Of a stretch of DNA of 32,935 bases, positions 17,146 through 28,182 are shown piece by piece. The stretch spans positions 1 to 32,935 of the forward strand of contig JALCQM010000031.1 in the NCBI GenBank assembly GCA_022651245.1. Direction: 5' to 3'. Both the position numbers and the translations under genes were made by a program. Under the pieces are notes generated by a model. It searched no databases and had not been told where the DNA came from. It was given only the letters and a program-made list of their open reading frames with translations. This stretch comes from Lactobacillus sp. (GTDB lineage: Bacteria; Bacillota; Bacilli; Lactobacillales; Lactobacillaceae). Positions within the stretch are counted from its first letter, which is position 1. Each line of letters starts with the position of its first letter.

Positions 17146-18432
17146 ATGACTGAAAACCACTACCATTTTGAAACATTGCAATTACACGCTGGCCAAGAAA
17201 CGCCGGACACCGCTACTGGCGCCCGCGTCACGCCGATCTACCAAACTGCTAGTTTCGTGTTCAAAGACGCGAAACAAGCCGCAGACCGCTTTGCCTTGCG
17301 CGACGCCGGCAACATCTACGGCCGCTTAACGAACCCGACCAACGCCGCACTCGAAGCGCGGATCGCCGCTTTAGAAGGTGGGACTAGCGCAATTTCGCTT
17401 GCTTCTGGTGCCGCAGCGGTCACCGCAGCGATTCTTAACATTGCAGGCGCCGGCGACCACATCGTCTCCGCGTCCACGATTTATGGTGGGACTTATGAGC
17501 TGTTTTCTGAGACTTTCAAGAAACTAGGCATCGAAACGACCTTCGTGGATCCAGACGATCCGCAAAACTTCGAAGATGCGATCAAAGACAACACGAAGGC
17601 CGTGTTCTTCGAATCCTTGGGGAACCCTGCGATCAATATCGTCGACTTTGAAGCCGTGTCAGCCATTGCGCATCGGCATGGGATCTTGAGTATCGTCGAC
17701 TCGACCTTCGCCACGCCTTACTTAATCCGCCCACTGGAACACGGCGTCGACGTCGTCGTTCATTCTGCCACCAAATTTATTGGCGGCCACGGCGCGACCC
17801 TAGGTGGGTTAGTGATTGAAAACGGTCAGTTCGACTACCGGGCCAGCGGTAACTATCCAGACTTCACCACGCCCACCCCGTCGTACAATGGCATTGTCTG
17901 GGCTGACCTAGCGCCAGCTGCCTTTACTACCAAGATCCGTGCCGAGCACCTACGTGACACCGGGGCAACCTTGTCTCCGCAATCGGCTTGGTACTTCTTA
18001 CAAGGGCTTGAGACCTTGAGCCTACGCGTCGAACGGCACGTGGCCAACACACGCAGAATCGTGCAGTTCTTAGAGGATAATCCCAAGGTTGCTTGGGTTT
18101 CCTACCCAGAAGCTAAGGACTCCAAATACGCTGCGCTTGCGGCCAAATATTTTCCCAAAGGCACCGGTTCGATCTTTACCTTCGGCTTGAAAGCCGGGCG
18201 TGACGGCGCGATCACTTTGATCAATCACCTTGACCTCTTCTCGTTGTTAGCCAATGTCGGGGATGCGAAATCTCTGATTATCCACCCCGCGTCGACTACC
18301 CATGCGCAACTCAACGACGCGCAGTTGCAAACTGCCGGGATCACGCCAGATTTGATTCGGCTATCCGTCGGCATCGAAAACGTCGACGACCTGATTGCAG
18401 ACCTGACACAAGCCCTTCAGTACGTCGACTGA
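17146..18432 (+). CDS. metY: O-acetylhomoserine sulfhydrylase-type PLP enzyme (Cys/Met metabolism)
   Basis: The family makes homocysteine from O-acetylhomoserine and sulfide, the last-but-one step to methionine. The 428-residue product starts with [20 protein letters not shown], has the PLP-binding lysine K210 in [11 protein letters not shown], and [20 protein letters not shown] near residue 58. The long insert at about 225-260 ([20 protein letters not shown]) favours MetY over cystathionine gamma-synthase or lyase. The frame stays open back to 16978 inside the T-box, but the ATG at 17146 with a GAGGGA site is the real start. It is a single-gene unit under T-box control. The exact sulfur donor cannot be settled from sequence. 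Confidence 0.9.
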   Translation: MTENHYHFETLQLHAGQETPDTATGARVTPIYQTASFVFKDAKQAADRFALRDAGNIYGRLTNPTNAALEARIAALEGGTSAISLASGAAAVTAAILNIAGAGDHIVSASTIYGGTYELFSETFKKLGIETTFVDPDDPQNFEDAIKDNTKAVFFESLGNPAINIVDFEAVSAIAHRHGILSIVDSTFATPYLIRPLEHGVDVVVHSATKFIGGHGATLGGLVIENGQFDYRASGNYPDFTTPTPSYNGIVWADLAPAAFTTKIRAEHLRDTGATLSPQSAWYFLQGLETLSLRVERHVANTRRIVQFLEDNPKVAWVSYPEAKDSKYAALAAKYFPKGTGSIFTFGLKAGRDGAITLINHLDLFSLLANVGDAKSLIIHPASTTHAQLNDAQLQTAGITPDLIRLSVGIENVDDLIADLTQALQYVD

Positions 18433-18462
18433 CCTTCCTCCAGGTCACAATATCCATTCAAC

Positions 18463-18499
18463 AAAGAAACCTCCGCAAACGAGCAGCGGAGGTTTCTTT
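18463..18499 (+). terminator. Rho-independent terminator of metY
   Basis: Perfect 14-bp stem (18463-18476 with 18486-18499) around a 9-base loop, ending in TTTCTTT. It begins 31 bases after the metY stop. Confidence 0.88.
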
Positions 18500-18531
18500 G
18501 TGTGCTTGAACCCCAAGGACTAGCCCTGATC

Positions 18532-18583
18532 ACAAAAAGCGTGCTCGCACAGGCTAACTACCCGGTGCGAACACGCTTTTTGT
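18532..18583 (-). terminator. Hairpin terminator of typA
   Basis: A 19-position stem (18532-18550 with 18565-18583) with a single mismatch and a 14-base loop, bordered by five A and five T residues. It lies about 45 bases past the typA stop and can also work on the plus strand. Confidence 0.85.
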
Positions 18584-18628
18584 CAAGGCGCTAACCCCAC
18601 GTTCGGTTGCAGCCCTTGCACGACCACT

Positions 18629-20470
18629 TTAGTTAGTCGCTTTTTTCTTTTTCTTGTCAGCCTTTTGACGTTCGCCTGTGTTCAAGATCTTCTTACGTAA
18701 ACGAACGGACTCAGGCGTCACTTCACACAACTCGTCTTCGTTCAAGAATTCGATCGATTCTTCTAAGGACAAGTGTTTTGGCGTCTTGATCGCAGCCGCA
18801 TGGTCTTTACCAGAAGCACGCGTATTGGTCAGGTTCTTCCCCTTCGTCGCGTTAACGGCAATGTCCATTTCACGAGAGTTCTGACCAACGATCATCCCTT
18901 CGTAAACTTCGGTACCGGCATCGATGAAGAGCTGGCCACGATCTTCGATCGATTGCAGCGAATAAGTGGTCGCTTGCCCAGCATTGATCGAAACTAACGC
19001 CCCTGACGTGCGGCCAGGTTCCCAGTTTTTAACGACTGGCAAATACTTCTCGAAGGTGTGGTTCATGATCCCATACCCACCCGTGGAGCTCAAGAACTCG
19101 GTGGAATAGCCGATCAAACCACGAGAAGGCGCTAAGAAGGTCAAACGGGTCTGGCCGTTGCCTTCGTTTTCCATGTTTTGCATTTCGCCTTTGCGTTGTG
19201 CCATCGCATCGATGATCGTCCCGGTATATTCTTCTGGGGTATCGATCTGCACTTCTTCAAAAGGTTCGCAAAGTGTGCCGTCGATTTCGCGATAGATCAC
19301 TTCTGGACGACCAAGCTGCAATTCGAAGCCGGCGCGCCGCATCTCTTCAACCAAGATGGACAAATGCAGCTCCCCACGACCGGAAACCATCCACGCCCCT
19401 GCCTGATCGGTATCGTCGACGCGCAAGGAAACGTCGGTTTGCAACTTGCTGCGCAAATAGTCTTCCAGCTTACGGGCTGTGACCTTGTCGCCTTCACGGC
19501 CAGCAAATGGCGAATCGTTTTGTAAGAACATCATCTGCAATGTTGGCGGATCGATACGCAAGACCGGCAAGGCATCTGGATGTGCGGCGTCCGCAACGGT
19601 TTCGCCGACATAAATGTCTTCCATCCCCGAAACCGCGATCAAATCCCCAGACTTCGCGCTTTGCACTTCGACCCGCTTCAAGCCGAAGAACCCAAAGATT
19701 TTGGTGACGCGGAAGTTCTTTTGAGAACCATCTAGCTTCAACACCGTCACGTTATCCCCAACCGAAATCGTCCCACGGAAGACGCGGCCGATCCCGATAC
19801 GACCAACATAGTCGTTGTAGTCCAACATGGAAACCTGGAACTGCAAGGGTTCGTCAGAGGTATCTTCCGGTGCCGGGATGGTCTTCAAGATCGTGTCAAA
19901 CAACGGCACCATCGTGTGTTCTTGATCGTCTGGATCATCAGAATAACTAGACGTCCCGTTGATTGCTGAAGCATAAACGATCGGGAATTCAAGTTGGTCT
20001 TCTTCGGCGCCCAGGTCAATAAACAATTCGAGCACTTCGTCAACGACTTCGGCTGGACGTGCCCCTGGACGGTCGATCTTGTTGATCACCACGATCGGGG
20101 TCAGATGCTGCTCCAAGGCCTTCTTCAAAACGAAGCGGGTCTGCGGCATGGTGCCTTCAAAGGCATCGACGACCAGTAACACACCATCGACCATTTTCAT
20201 GATCCGTTCGACTTCACCACCGAAGTCCGCGTGTCCTGGGGTATCCACGATGTTGATCGTGGTGTCGCCGTATTTAACGGCCGTGTTCTTGGAGAGGATG
20301 GTGATCCCGCGTTCTTTTTCGATCGCGTTGGTGTCCATAGCGCGGTCTTGCAGGTTAATATGCTCATCCAAGGTGTCTGATTGCTTCAGCATCTCGTTGA
20401 CCAAAGTGGTTTTCCCATGGTCAACGTGGGCAATAATCGCAATGTTCCGAATATCGTCGCGTGTCTTCAC
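18629..20470 (-). CDS. typA: Ribosome-associated GTPase BipA/TypA
   Basis: TypA/BipA is a translational GTPase that aids large ribosomal subunit assembly, mainly in the cold or under stress. The 613-residue length is normal. Motifs are [11 protein letters not shown] (G1), DTPGHADFGGEVER (G3) and NKIDRPGARP (G4) in the first 140 residues, followed by EF-G-like domains and the BipA-specific C-terminal part (SLEESIEFLNEDELCEVTPE, SVRLRKKIL), with a lysine-rich tail. The start is GTG (20468-20470) with an AAAGGAAG site 8 bases upstream. It is transcribed separately from suhB, whose terminator lies in the 212-base gap. Confidence 0.97.
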   Translation of the reverse strand: MKTRDDIRNIAIIAHVDHGKTTLVNEMLKQSDTLDEHINLQDRAMDTNAIEKERGITILSKNTAVKYGDTTINIVDTPGHADFGGEVERIMKMVDGVLLVVDAFEGTMPQTRFVLKKALEQHLTPIVVINKIDRPGARPAEVVDEVLELFIDLGAEEDQLEFPIVYASAINGTSSYSDDPDDQEHTMVPLFDTILKTIPAPEDTSDEPLQFQVSMLDYNDYVGRIGIGRVFRGTISVGDNVTVLKLDGSQKNFRVTKIFGFFGLKRVEVQSAKSGDLIAVSGMEDIYVGETVADAAHPDALPVLRIDPPTLQMMFLQNDSPFAGREGDKVTARKLEDYLRSKLQTDVSLRVDDTDQAGAWMVSGRGELHLSILVEEMRRAGFELQLGRPEVIYREIDGTLCEPFEEVQIDTPEEYTGTIIDAMAQRKGEMQNMENEGNGQTRLTFLAPSRGLIGYSTEFLSSTGGYGIMNHTFEKYLPVVKNWEPGRTSGALVSINAGQATTYSLQSIEDRGQLFIDAGTEVYEGMIVGQNSREMDIAVNATKGKNLTNTRASGKDHAAAIKTPKHLSLEESIEFLNEDELCEVTPESVRLRKKILNTGERQKADKKKKKATN

Positions 20471-20595
20471 GTGTTCTACTTCCTTTCAGGCTGGTACAAG
20501 TTGTATAAATCAATGAACTGTTACTCAAAACGGCATTATGGGCGTGGCCTGCATTGTCCTTGCGCCTTCGCGCGCCGATCTCAGTCTAAGCTCAT

Positions 20596-20633
20596 AAAAA
20601 AATCGTGTCGCATGCGACACAGTATCCGATTTG
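20596..20633 (-). terminator. Rho-independent terminator of the suhB cluster
   Basis: A palindrome GTGTCGCATGCGACAC (20605-20620) forms a 6-bp stem with CATG loop; outer AAATCG/CGATTT segments can extend it. On the minus strand it is followed by a run of seven T residues (20596-20602 are A on the plus strand). Confidence 0.8.
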
Positions 20634-20682
20634 AAATTATAACATAACTCAGGCGTGCTGTCTTGATTTTCAGAAAAGTATT

Positions 20683-21459
20683 TTAACCGCGCATCAACGC
20701 CATCAGCGCGTGGTGTGCCTGTGGCATTGCCGCCACCACGATCCCTGGCTCGAGCAGATCAATGCCGGCGTTATCTGGGCGGGTCACAACCAGCCCATAT
20801 TGGGTGCCAATCGCTAATCCTGCGGCCACATCCCAAGGTTGCAAGTATGAGATATAACCGATTTGCTGGCCCAACGCGACGGCCTTGAATTCCATCCCGG
20901 CGCTGCCGATGAGCCGCGGTCCCGCACTGGCCAGCGCGGCGTCCGCAACATGCGTCCCGTTATGGATCAACATCCTGCCATTGACCCCTAATAACCCATC
21001 GGCCAAGGGCAGATCTGGTGGTGCAGGCAGTAACTTGTTGTTCAAGCGTACTGGCCATTGCGGTCCGCCGGTGATGAGTTCGTTGCGCGCCACATCAAGA
21101 ATCGCGCCGTACAGCGGGGCGCCATCTAAAAAGACCCCGATCATGACGGCAAAGTTCGCCCGCTGCTTAACAAAATTCATCGTGCCATCGATCGGATCGA
21201 CAAAAAACACCATGCCCGCCAGGCGATCGACTTTAGCCTGGCCACCTTCTTCACCTTCGATATGGGCTTGCGGGTAAGCCGCGTGGATCTGCGCAATCAA
21301 AAATTGCTGGTTCGCGCGGTCGACATTCGTGACCAGGTCTGTCCGGCCGGACTTCGTCGCCACCGTCAGCGGCGTCTGCAACGCCTGATAGATACGCCGA
21401 CGACTCTCCGCCAACCACTCACGAACTTGCGCATCTAGGGTTGCCACCAGCGCCGTCAT
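20683..21459 (-). CDS. suhB: Inositol monophosphatase family protein
   Basis: Members are Mg2+-dependent, Li+-sensitive phosphatases acting on inositol phosphates or related sugar phosphates. The 258-residue length is normal. Metal-binding residues are in IEGEEGG (E70, E71), DPIDGTMNF (88-96; D88, D91, G92, T93) and the late PWDVAAGLAIG. The true substrate in Gram-positive bacteria is unclear. The ATG overlaps the stop of the UPF0223 gene as ATGA (21456-21459), so the two are probably co-translated. Confidence 0.9.
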   Translation of the reverse strand: MTALVATLDAQVREWLAESRRRIYQALQTPLTVATKSGRTDLVTNVDRANQQFLIAQIHAAYPQAHIEGEEGGQAKVDRLAGMVFFVDPIDGTMNFVKQRANFAVMIGVFLDGAPLYGAILDVARNELITGGPQWPVRLNNKLLPAPPDLPLADGLLGVNGRMLIHNGTHVADAALASAGPRLIGSAGMEFKAVALGQQIGYISYLQPWDVAAGLAIGTQYGLVVTRPDNAGIDLLEPGIVVAAMPQAHHALMALMRG

Positions 21460-21737
21460 GATAACTGCACCTTGATTTTCTGGTGGCTACCAGCACGTGC
21501 TTCTTTGACCACAGCGTACAGTGAATAGCCACTCACACTTTCAAACTCGCGACCCAACGTCTTTTCTGTGGCCTTATCCGGAACCACTGTCTTAAATCCC
21601 CGGTAAGCCGCCAAGAGATTATCACGATCAACGCCGTGTTCGTAGGCGTCTTCAACGAGTTGATAAAACGTCGTCACTTTGATCATCTCAGCAGTCGTCC
21701 AATCCATATCTAGCGGGTATTGATAGTTAGGTTTCAT
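21456..21737 (-). CDS. UPF0223 (YktA-like) family protein
   Basis: A 93-residue cytoplasmic protein of a conserved Firmicutes family of unknown function, recognised from YPLDMDWTTAEMIKVTTFYQ near the start and GFKTVVPDKATEKTLGREFE in the middle. Homologues often neighbour suhB, as here. Both ends overlap neighbours by 4 bases as ATGA: the start with the LDH-like gene (21734-21737) and the stop with suhB (21456-21459). Confidence 0.87.
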   Translation of the reverse strand: MKPNYQYPLDMDWTTAEMIKVTTFYQLVEDAYEHGVDRDNLLAAYRGFKTVVPDKATEKTLGREFESVSGYSLYAVVKEARAGSHQKIKVQLS

Positions 21738-22615
21738 ACCGCCGCTCCTTTCTCGATGGCTTCAATTTCAGCTTGCTGTGCCGCAATCGTCGTTTCAAGT
21801 GCGGCCTCTTCTGCTTCAGACCCGGTCAGTGTTGCCAACGGCGCCGCCCCTTTGGCTGTGACGCGAACGGGCGTAGCAAAGGTCCCTTGCGCCGTGATCA
21901 CCGTCAACGGGGCCAATAGCCACTCACCCGTGAACGCAGCGAGTACGCGCGCCACTAACGGCGGCCACAACATTGCGGCGTCAGCAACGGCAAACGCGGC
22001 ACAAGCTGCCGGCACTGCTGCTAACAGCGGATGTGCTTGCCCTGCTTCTGGTTGTAACAAGCTCAACAATGGCGTCGCTGCAACATAAGCGCGACTCCAA
22101 ACCAACACCGGTGCCGTCATACTGCCCACGACATAGGCCGTCACTGCCGCCTTTGGCACCGCCAAAGCCGCCGCCACTTGCTGTTCAAAACACGCTGTCA
22201 TGCCCATCGTTCCCAGTCCCAGCACGGCTTGTTTGGCTAAGCCAGAAAAGCGCTGGGCGAAATAGGTCATCAACCAATCATCATGACTTGCAACCAAGAT
22301 CATGCCAGCAAAGCCAGCTGCCATGGCACTAGCGATCACCTTGCGCATCTGCGCCAACATCTGTGCCCGCCAATCATTAACGCCGTATTCCCCGTAATCC
22401 GCGATGACCAAGACGTCGGCCTCCCCTAAAGTCTTCGTCGTTGCCTTCACGAACTGGTTCGTGCCTAACGTCCCCAAAACAGCTAGGCTGTCTACGGCCA
22501 AAGCGTCTGGATCTAGTGCGGCCAACGCAACTTCAAGTTGTTGCTGACTCCGCAACAAGTGCGCGGTAATCGCAATCGTCAGCCGACTTTGCCCGCATAC
22601 CACGATTTTTTGCAT
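21734..22615 (-). CDS. Lactate/malate dehydrogenase-like protein lacking the catalytic residues
   Basis: The 293-residue protein has the outline of the LDH/MDH family: an N-terminal Rossmann-like strand, LGEADVLVIADYGEYG in the place of the usual DLVVITAG region, VLGLGTMGMTACFEQQVAAA in place of VxGxGTxLDxARFR, and VVGSMTAPVLVWS in place of VxGEHGDSxxPVWS. However, the glycine-rich NAD loop is replaced by CGQSRLT (7-13), the active-site Asp and Arg by M139 and E144, and the catalytic His by about M166. It is very alanine-rich. I expect it cannot act as a dehydrogenase; binding or regulatory roles are speculation. A GGGAGG site supports the ATG at 22613-22615. It heads the three-gene cluster with UPF0223 and suhB. 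Confidence 0.7.
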   Translation of the reverse strand: MQKIVVCGQSRLTIAITAHLLRSQQQLEVALAALDPDALAVDSLAVLGTLGTNQFVKATTKTLGEADVLVIADYGEYGVNDWRAQMLAQMRKVIASAMAAGFAGMILVASHDDWLMTYFAQRFSGLAKQAVLGLGTMGMTACFEQQVAAALAVPKAAVTAYVVGSMTAPVLVWSRAYVAATPLLSLLQPEAGQAHPLLAAVPAACAAFAVADAAMLWPPLVARVLAAFTGEWLLAPLTVITAQGTFATPVRVTAKGAAPLATLTGSEAEEAALETTIAAQQAEIEAIEKGAAV

Positions 22616-22734
22616 GCCTTACCTCCCAAGTCTCTCCCCCAATTTTAGCAAACTTTTAAGCAAACAAAAACTGTGCCGCTCAGATCGGCGCACAAGCACT
22701 CGCTCACCGCATACTCAGTGCCAAGCACACTAAA

Positions 22735-22768
22735 AAATGCAGCTCCCCACATACGGGTAGCTGCATTT
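22735..22768 (-). terminator. Rho-independent terminator of pdhD
   Basis: Stem AAATGCAGCT (22735-22744) / AGCTGCATTT (22759-22768), with inner CCC/GGG pairing and a small loop, followed on the minus strand by more T residues. It starts 10 bases after the pdhD stop. Confidence 0.87.
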
Positions 22769-22777
22769 ACACCGAAG

Positions 22778-24181
22778 TTAGATGTTGACGGGCATCCCTA
22801 AGGCAAGTTCAGCGCCATCCATAATCGCTTCGCCTAAAGTTGGATGAGGATGGATCGTCAATGCCAGGTCTTCGACATTCAAGCCAGATTCAACCGCCAC
22901 ACTCAATTCTGAAATTAAATCAGAGGCGCCTGGTCCAGCAACCTGTGCGCCGATCACGGTCCCAGCCGGATTGGTGACTAAGCGGACAAACCCATCTGTT
23001 TGATCCAAGGAAATCGCACGACCGTTTGCGGCAAACGGGAACTTCGCGGCCTTAGCGTCGATACCTTGAGCTTTTGCTTCCTTTTGAGACAACCCCACGG
23101 TCGCTAGTTCAGGGTCCGTAAAGCAAACTGCAGGCATGGCCTTATAGTCCACCGCGGCTGCTTTACCGGCAATGGCCTCGGCAGCCACCTTGCCTTCATA
23201 ACTCGCCTTGTGCGCCAACGCGGCACCAGGCACAATATCGCCGATTGCATAAATATTAGCAACGTTGGTGCGACCTTGTTGATCGACCTTGATCAACCCG
23301 CGATCCGTGGTTTCGATCCCGACGATATCTAACCCCATATCGGCAGTATTAGGCCGGCGACCGACTGTCACCATCACGTAATCGGCAGTAATGGTCTTGT
23401 CTGCCCCATCAACCGCGTAGGTGACCTTGACCCCATCGGCAGATTCAACGGCTTCTTTGGCCATTGCACCGGTGATCACATCCACCCCGCGCTTCTTGAA
23501 GGACGTGGTCACAAGTTTGACCATGTCTTTTTCGAAATTCGGTAAGATTGAATCGGTTCCTTCAAGGATCGTCACGTGTGCCCCCAAGTTGGCATAGGCG
23601 CTTGCCAACTCAGAGCCGACGTAACCGCCGCCGATGACGACGAATTCTTTTGGCACTTCTGGTAGGGATAAGCCCCCGGTCGAGTCCACGACCCGCTTAC
23701 CGAACTTGAAGCCTTTGATCTCGATTGGGTGGCTCCCAGTCGCTAAGATCAAATTCTTGAACGTGTAAGTTTGCGCAGAGTCCTTTTGCATGACCCGCAA
23801 AGAGTGGTCATCTTTCAAAAAGGCCGTTCCCCACACCACATCGATCTTGTGCTTTTTGAACAGCATCCCGACCCCACCGGTCAGACGTTCAACCACTTTG
23901 TGTTGCTTCCAGTCTTGCGTCTTTTCCCAATTCAGGGTCGCCCCTTGACTTTCAACACCAAAAACAGAACCGCCTTGTGCCTCTTGAAAGGCATGCCCGG
24001 CATTGATCAGCGCTTTGGAAGGAATACAGCCGACGTTCAAACAAACACCGCCGATGAACGTATTTTCGATCACTGTGACCTTTTGGCCCATTTGCGCGGC
24101 GCGAATCGCCGCAACATAGCCGCCAGGGCCGGCACCGATCACAACGGTGTCCAAATCAATTGCAAAATCACCAACAACCAT
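22778..24181 (-). CDS. pdhD: Dihydrolipoyl dehydrogenase (E3 of pyruvate dehydrogenase)
   Basis: E3 is the FAD flavoprotein that reoxidises the dihydrolipoyl arm of E2 and passes electrons to NAD+. The 467-residue product has the FAD loop [12 protein letters not shown] (14-25), the redox disulfide [13 protein letters not shown] (C47 and C52), the NAD loop [12 protein letters not shown], and the C-terminal HPHPTLGEA with the catalytic histidine. The ATG at 24179-24181 is 2 bases after the pdhC stop; its GGAGGG site overlaps the last pdhC codons. It is the last gene of the pdh operon. Confidence 0.97.
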   Translation of the reverse strand: MVVGDFAIDLDTVVIGAGPGGYVAAIRAAQMGQKVTVIENTFIGGVCLNVGCIPSKALINAGHAFQEAQGGSVFGVESQGATLNWEKTQDWKQHKVVERLTGGVGMLFKKHKIDVVWGTAFLKDDHSLRVMQKDSAQTYTFKNLILATGSHPIEIKGFKFGKRVVDSTGGLSLPEVPKEFVVIGGGYVGSELASAYANLGAHVTILEGTDSILPNFEKDMVKLVTTSFKKRGVDVITGAMAKEAVESADGVKVTYAVDGADKTITADYVMVTVGRRPNTADMGLDIVGIETTDRGLIKVDQQGRTNVANIYAIGDIVPGAALAHKASYEGKVAAEAIAGKAAAVDYKAMPAVCFTDPELATVGLSQKEAKAQGIDAKAAKFPFAANGRAISLDQTDGFVRLVTNPAGTVIGAQVAGPGASDLISELSVAVESGLNVEDLALTIHPHPTLGEAIMDGAELALGMPVNI

Positions 24182-24183
24182 GC

Positions 24184-25794
24184 TTATCCCTCCATCAACA
24201 GCAGATCTGGGTCTGCAAGCAATGTCTTCAATTCGTTCAAGGCGCGTTGGGCCATCGCCCCATCAATCAGGCGGTGATCGTAACTCATCGACAGCTTCAA
24301 CATGCTGCCAACAACGATTTCACCGTCTTCGTTGACATAAGGTTCCTTCGCGATCTTACCAACCCCGAGAATGGCCACTTCAGGCTGGTTGATCACAGGC
24401 GTGAACCAGCCACCACCGATCGATCCCACGTTCGAGATGGTCATCGAGCCACCCGACATCTCTTTGGCAGATAGCTTGCCATCGTACGCCTTTTGCGCGT
24501 TATCCGTAATTTCTTTGGCAATCGCAAACACGGATTTGCTATCAGCATTCTTGATCACTGGGACGTACAGCCCATGATCCGTATCCGTCGCGATCCCAAC
24601 GTTGAAGTAATGTTTATAGACGATCTCATCGGTACTATTATCGATCGAGGCATTGAGTGCTGGGAAGTCCCGCAGTACTGTGACCAAGGCCTTCACGATA
24701 TATGGCAAGAAGGTCAGCTTGATTCCTTTATCCGCAGCATACGCCTTGTAAGTCTTACGGTGTGCCATCAACTTCGACACTTCAACTTCATCAAAGCTCG
24801 TCACATGCGGACTATTGGCTTTAGAAGCCAGCATCGCCTTGGCGATCGCTTTACGTGTCGGCGTCATCTTCTCGCGCGTCTCAAGATCAGCGACACTGGC
24901 ATCAGGCACATACGGCTTAACCGCAGGCGCAGCTGGCTTGGCGGCTGGCGCTGGGGTTGGCGTTGCCGGTGCAGCGGCTGTCGGCGCTGGCGCAACAGGC
25001 CCAGTGCTTGCCCCGCCGGCTTTGAAGGCATCAACATCTTCTTTCGTGATCCGGCCGCGCTTACCTGAACCTGGTACTTGCGAAATATCGATTCCATTAT
25101 CACGTGCATACTGCCGAACCGACGGCATGGCGAGGATTTCGCGGTTAGGATCAGCCACGGCAGGCACACCCGTTGCAGGGGTCGCCGCCGCTGGCGCTTC
25201 AGCTGGTGCGGCTGGTGCCGTCGCTGTAGCAGGCGCGTCGTTATGTCCAGGGGCATCCATTTCGACCATGACGTCCCCGACTGTGGCCGTTTCGCCTTCA
25301 GGAATCAGGACCTTCAAAACTTTCCCTGTGACTGGAGACGGGATCTCTTCCACCGATTTGTCACTTTGAACTTCGACTAAGGTGTCGTCTTCTTTAACCT
25401 CATCACCAGCTGCCACGTGCCACTTAACGATTTCCCCTTCAGCTAGGCCTTCGCCTAATTCAGGCATCTTGAATTGATAAACCCCACCAGCCGGTGCAGC
25501 TGGTGCAGCTGGTGTCGCGGCGGCAGGCGCGGTAGCGGCAGGCGTTGCGGCACCAGAGCCATCATCGATTTGGACCAAGGCCTGACCGACGGTGGCCACT
25601 TCACCTTCTTGTACCATGATGCTCAAGATCTTCCCTGTCACTGGTGACGGGATTTCTTCAACCGATTTATCGTTTTGAACTTCTAAAAGCGTATCGTCTT
25701 CTTTGATCTCGTCGCCAACGGCAACATGCCATTTAACGATTTCCCCTTCTGCAATACCTTCCCCAATATCAGGAAGTTTGAATTCATAAGCCAT
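24184..25794 (-). CDS. pdhC: Dihydrolipoyllysine-residue acetyltransferase (E2 of pyruvate dehydrogenase)
   Basis: E2 forms the core of the complex and transfers the acetyl group to coenzyme A. The 536-residue protein carries two lipoyl domains: residues 2-77 with K43 in [10 protein letters not shown] and about 106-181 with K146 in [10 protein letters not shown]. Ala/Pro/Thr-rich linkers follow each, then the E1/E3-binding domain (about 219-258, [15 protein letters not shown]) and the catalytic domain (about 310-536) with the HRLIDG motif (H507, D511). The ATG at 25792-25794 with AAGGGGTG upstream begins the first lipoyl domain; a further upstream in-frame ATG (25836) would add 14 unrelated residues. 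The two lipoyl domains are near duplicates, suggesting internal duplication or gene conversion. Confidence 0.95.
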   Translation of the reverse strand: MAYEFKLPDIGEGIAEGEIVKWHVAVGDEIKEDDTLLEVQNDKSVEEIPSPVTGKILSIMVQEGEVATVGQALVQIDDGSGAATPAATAPAAATPAAPAAPAGGVYQFKMPELGEGLAEGEIVKWHVAAGDEVKEDDTLVEVQSDKSVEEIPSPVTGKVLKVLIPEGETATVGDVMVEMDAPGHNDAPATATAPAAPAEAPAAATPATGVPAVADPNREILAMPSVRQYARDNGIDISQVPGSGKRGRITKEDVDAFKAGGASTGPVAPAPTAAAPATPTPAPAAKPAAPAVKPYVPDASVADLETREKMTPTRKAIAKAMLASKANSPHVTSFDEVEVSKLMAHRKTYKAYAADKGIKLTFLPYIVKALVTVLRDFPALNASIDNSTDEIVYKHYFNVGIATDTDHGLYVPVIKNADSKSVFAIAKEITDNAQKAYDGKLSAKEMSGGSMTISNVGSIGGGWFTPVINQPEVAILGVGKIAKEPYVNEDGEIVVGSMLKLSMSYDHRLIDGAMAQRALNELKTLLADPDLLLMEG

Positions 25795-25850
25795 TTTGGC
25801 ACCCCTTTTTATATAGTAGATTCGTATCGTCCACACTCGCCGGTCAACAT

Positions 25851-26828
25851 TTAGAAGTTGACCGTCTCCCGGACTTTTTCTTCGACGTCTTTGGCGTTAG
25901 GTAACCAAACACTTTCGGCTTGTCCAAATGGGAAGGGTGTATCTGGTGCGGCAACGCGGCCGATCGGCGCTTCCAGCGATAAAATCGCCCGTTCAGAGAT
26001 CTCGGCGATCACGCTGGCGGCAACCCCAGCCATCCGCTGTGCTTCTTGCACGACAACCACCCGGTGTGTCTTCTTGACAGAGGCAATGATCGTCTCCACG
26101 TCTAATGGCGCCACCGTCCGTAAGTCGACAATTTCGACATTGATATTGTCTTTAGCTAAGACGTCTGCCGCCTTCTTCGCTTCGCGGACCATCGCACCAT
26201 AGGTAATGATCGACACATCGCTGCCTTCTTTAGTGATCGCTGCCTTGTCCAAAGGCACGGTATAGGCATCGTCTGGCACCTCTTCGCGGAAGGAACGGTA
26301 CAACTTCATGTGTTCAAGGTATAAAACGGGGTCATTGCTGCGAATCGCAGCAATCAATAGGCCTTTGGCATCATAAGGGTTGCTGGGAACCACGACGCGC
26401 ATCCCAGGAAATTGGGCAACGAGTCCTTCGAAGTTATCCGAGTGCATTTCTGGTGTATGCACCCCGCCACCAAAAGGCGCCCGAATCGTGATCGGCATGC
26501 TGCGGGTGTTTCCCATCTTGTAACGCATCCGCGACATCTGCCCACCAATCGAATCCATCACTTCAAAGACGAACCCGTAAAATTGAATTTCAGGAATCGG
26601 CCGCCATCCGGTCAAAGCCAACCCGATCGACAACCCACCAATGCCAGATTCAGCTAACGGGGTATCAAAAACACGGTCTTCGCCATGCTTTGCCTGCAGG
26701 CCGTCTGTGGCCCGGAACACCCCACCATTTTTACCAACATCTTCGCCAAATACCAACGTCTTCGGATCGGCGGCTAATTCTAAATCAAGCGCATTCGTGA
26801 TCGCTTGAATCATCGTTTTTTGTGCCAT
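25851..26828 (-). CDS. pdhB: Pyruvate dehydrogenase E1 component subunit beta
   Basis: E1 beta pairs with E1 alpha to decarboxylate pyruvate with thiamine diphosphate. The 325-residue length is normal. Typical segments are [59 protein letters not shown] and [12 protein letters not shown]. The ATG (26826-26828) follows the pdhA stop by one base and has an AAGGAG site inside the end of pdhA, so the two subunits should be made in equal amounts. Confidence 0.97.
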   Translation of the reverse strand: MAQKTMIQAITNALDLELAADPKTLVFGEDVGKNGGVFRATDGLQAKHGEDRVFDTPLAESGIGGLSIGLALTGWRPIPEIQFYGFVFEVMDSIGGQMSRMRYKMGNTRSMPITIRAPFGGGVHTPEMHSDNFEGLVAQFPGMRVVVPSNPYDAKGLLIAAIRSNDPVLYLEHMKLYRSFREEVPDDAYTVPLDKAAITKEGSDVSIITYGAMVREAKKAADVLAKDNINVEIVDLRTVAPLDVETIIASVKKTHRVVVVQEAQRMAGVAASVIAEISERAILSLEAPIGRVAAPDTPFPFGQAESVWLPNAKDVEEKVRETVNF

Positions 26829-26829
26829 G

Positions 26830-27951
<1,122 letters not shown>

Positions 27952-28011
27952 TCATTGTTATCTGTAGCATTCTATAGCAAAAACTGTATTACTAATCTTT
28001 TCTACGTTTAA

Positions 28012-28040
28012 ACTTTAACACATGGCGAAACGACGTGCAA
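28012..28040 (-). promoter_or_regulatory. Promoter of the pdhABCD operon
   Basis: Minus-strand TTGCAC (28035-28040), 17-base spacer and TAAAGT (28012-28017), with a TG extension just before the -10 box (TGTTAAAGT). The start point would be near 28005, leaving a leader of about 70 bases. The -35 box is weak, so activation or the extension may matter. Confidence 0.5.
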
Positions 28041-28049
28041 GCGTTTTAG
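28036..28049. promoter_or_regulatory. Weak cre-like site over the pdh -35 box
   Basis: TGCAAGCGTTTTAG resembles the CcpA operator consensus TGWAANCGNTNWCA with three mismatches. It overlaps the predicted -35 box, so CcpA bound here would block the polymerase. The match is weak. Confidence 0.35.
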
Positions 28050-28141
28050 GATACCGGTTTCTCTCCAAAAATTCGCGGTTTGACAGCTGAAAACAGATTT
28101 CACCGATTTAACTGTACAGACTCATTGTAAATATCAAACAG

Positions 28142-28155
28142 TCATAACGCTTTCA
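28142..28155. promoter_or_regulatory. Good cre-like site upstream of pdhA
   Basis: On the minus strand TGAAAGCGTTATGA, matching TGWAANCGNTNWCA at 13 of 14 positions. It lies about 100 bases upstream of the predicted pdh -35 box, a position where CcpA could activate, or help looping with the weaker site at 28036. Confidence 0.5.
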
Positions 28156-28182
28156 ATTTCACAAAGTCTGTTACTTTTCACA

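Noticed and set aside
20471-20595. Promoter of typA
   Set aside because: CATAAT- and TATACA-like boxes exist but none has a -35 box at a proper distance.
22673-22694. Hairpin TGTGCCG/CGGCGCACA as a second pdhD terminator
   Set aside because: The stem needs a 2-base bulge and lies beyond the clear terminator at 22735-22768; it could equally be in the leader of the next gene.
24864-25570. Ala/Pro-rich repetitive stretches as DNA repeats
   Set aside because: They are the flexible linkers and duplicated lipoyl domains of pdhC.
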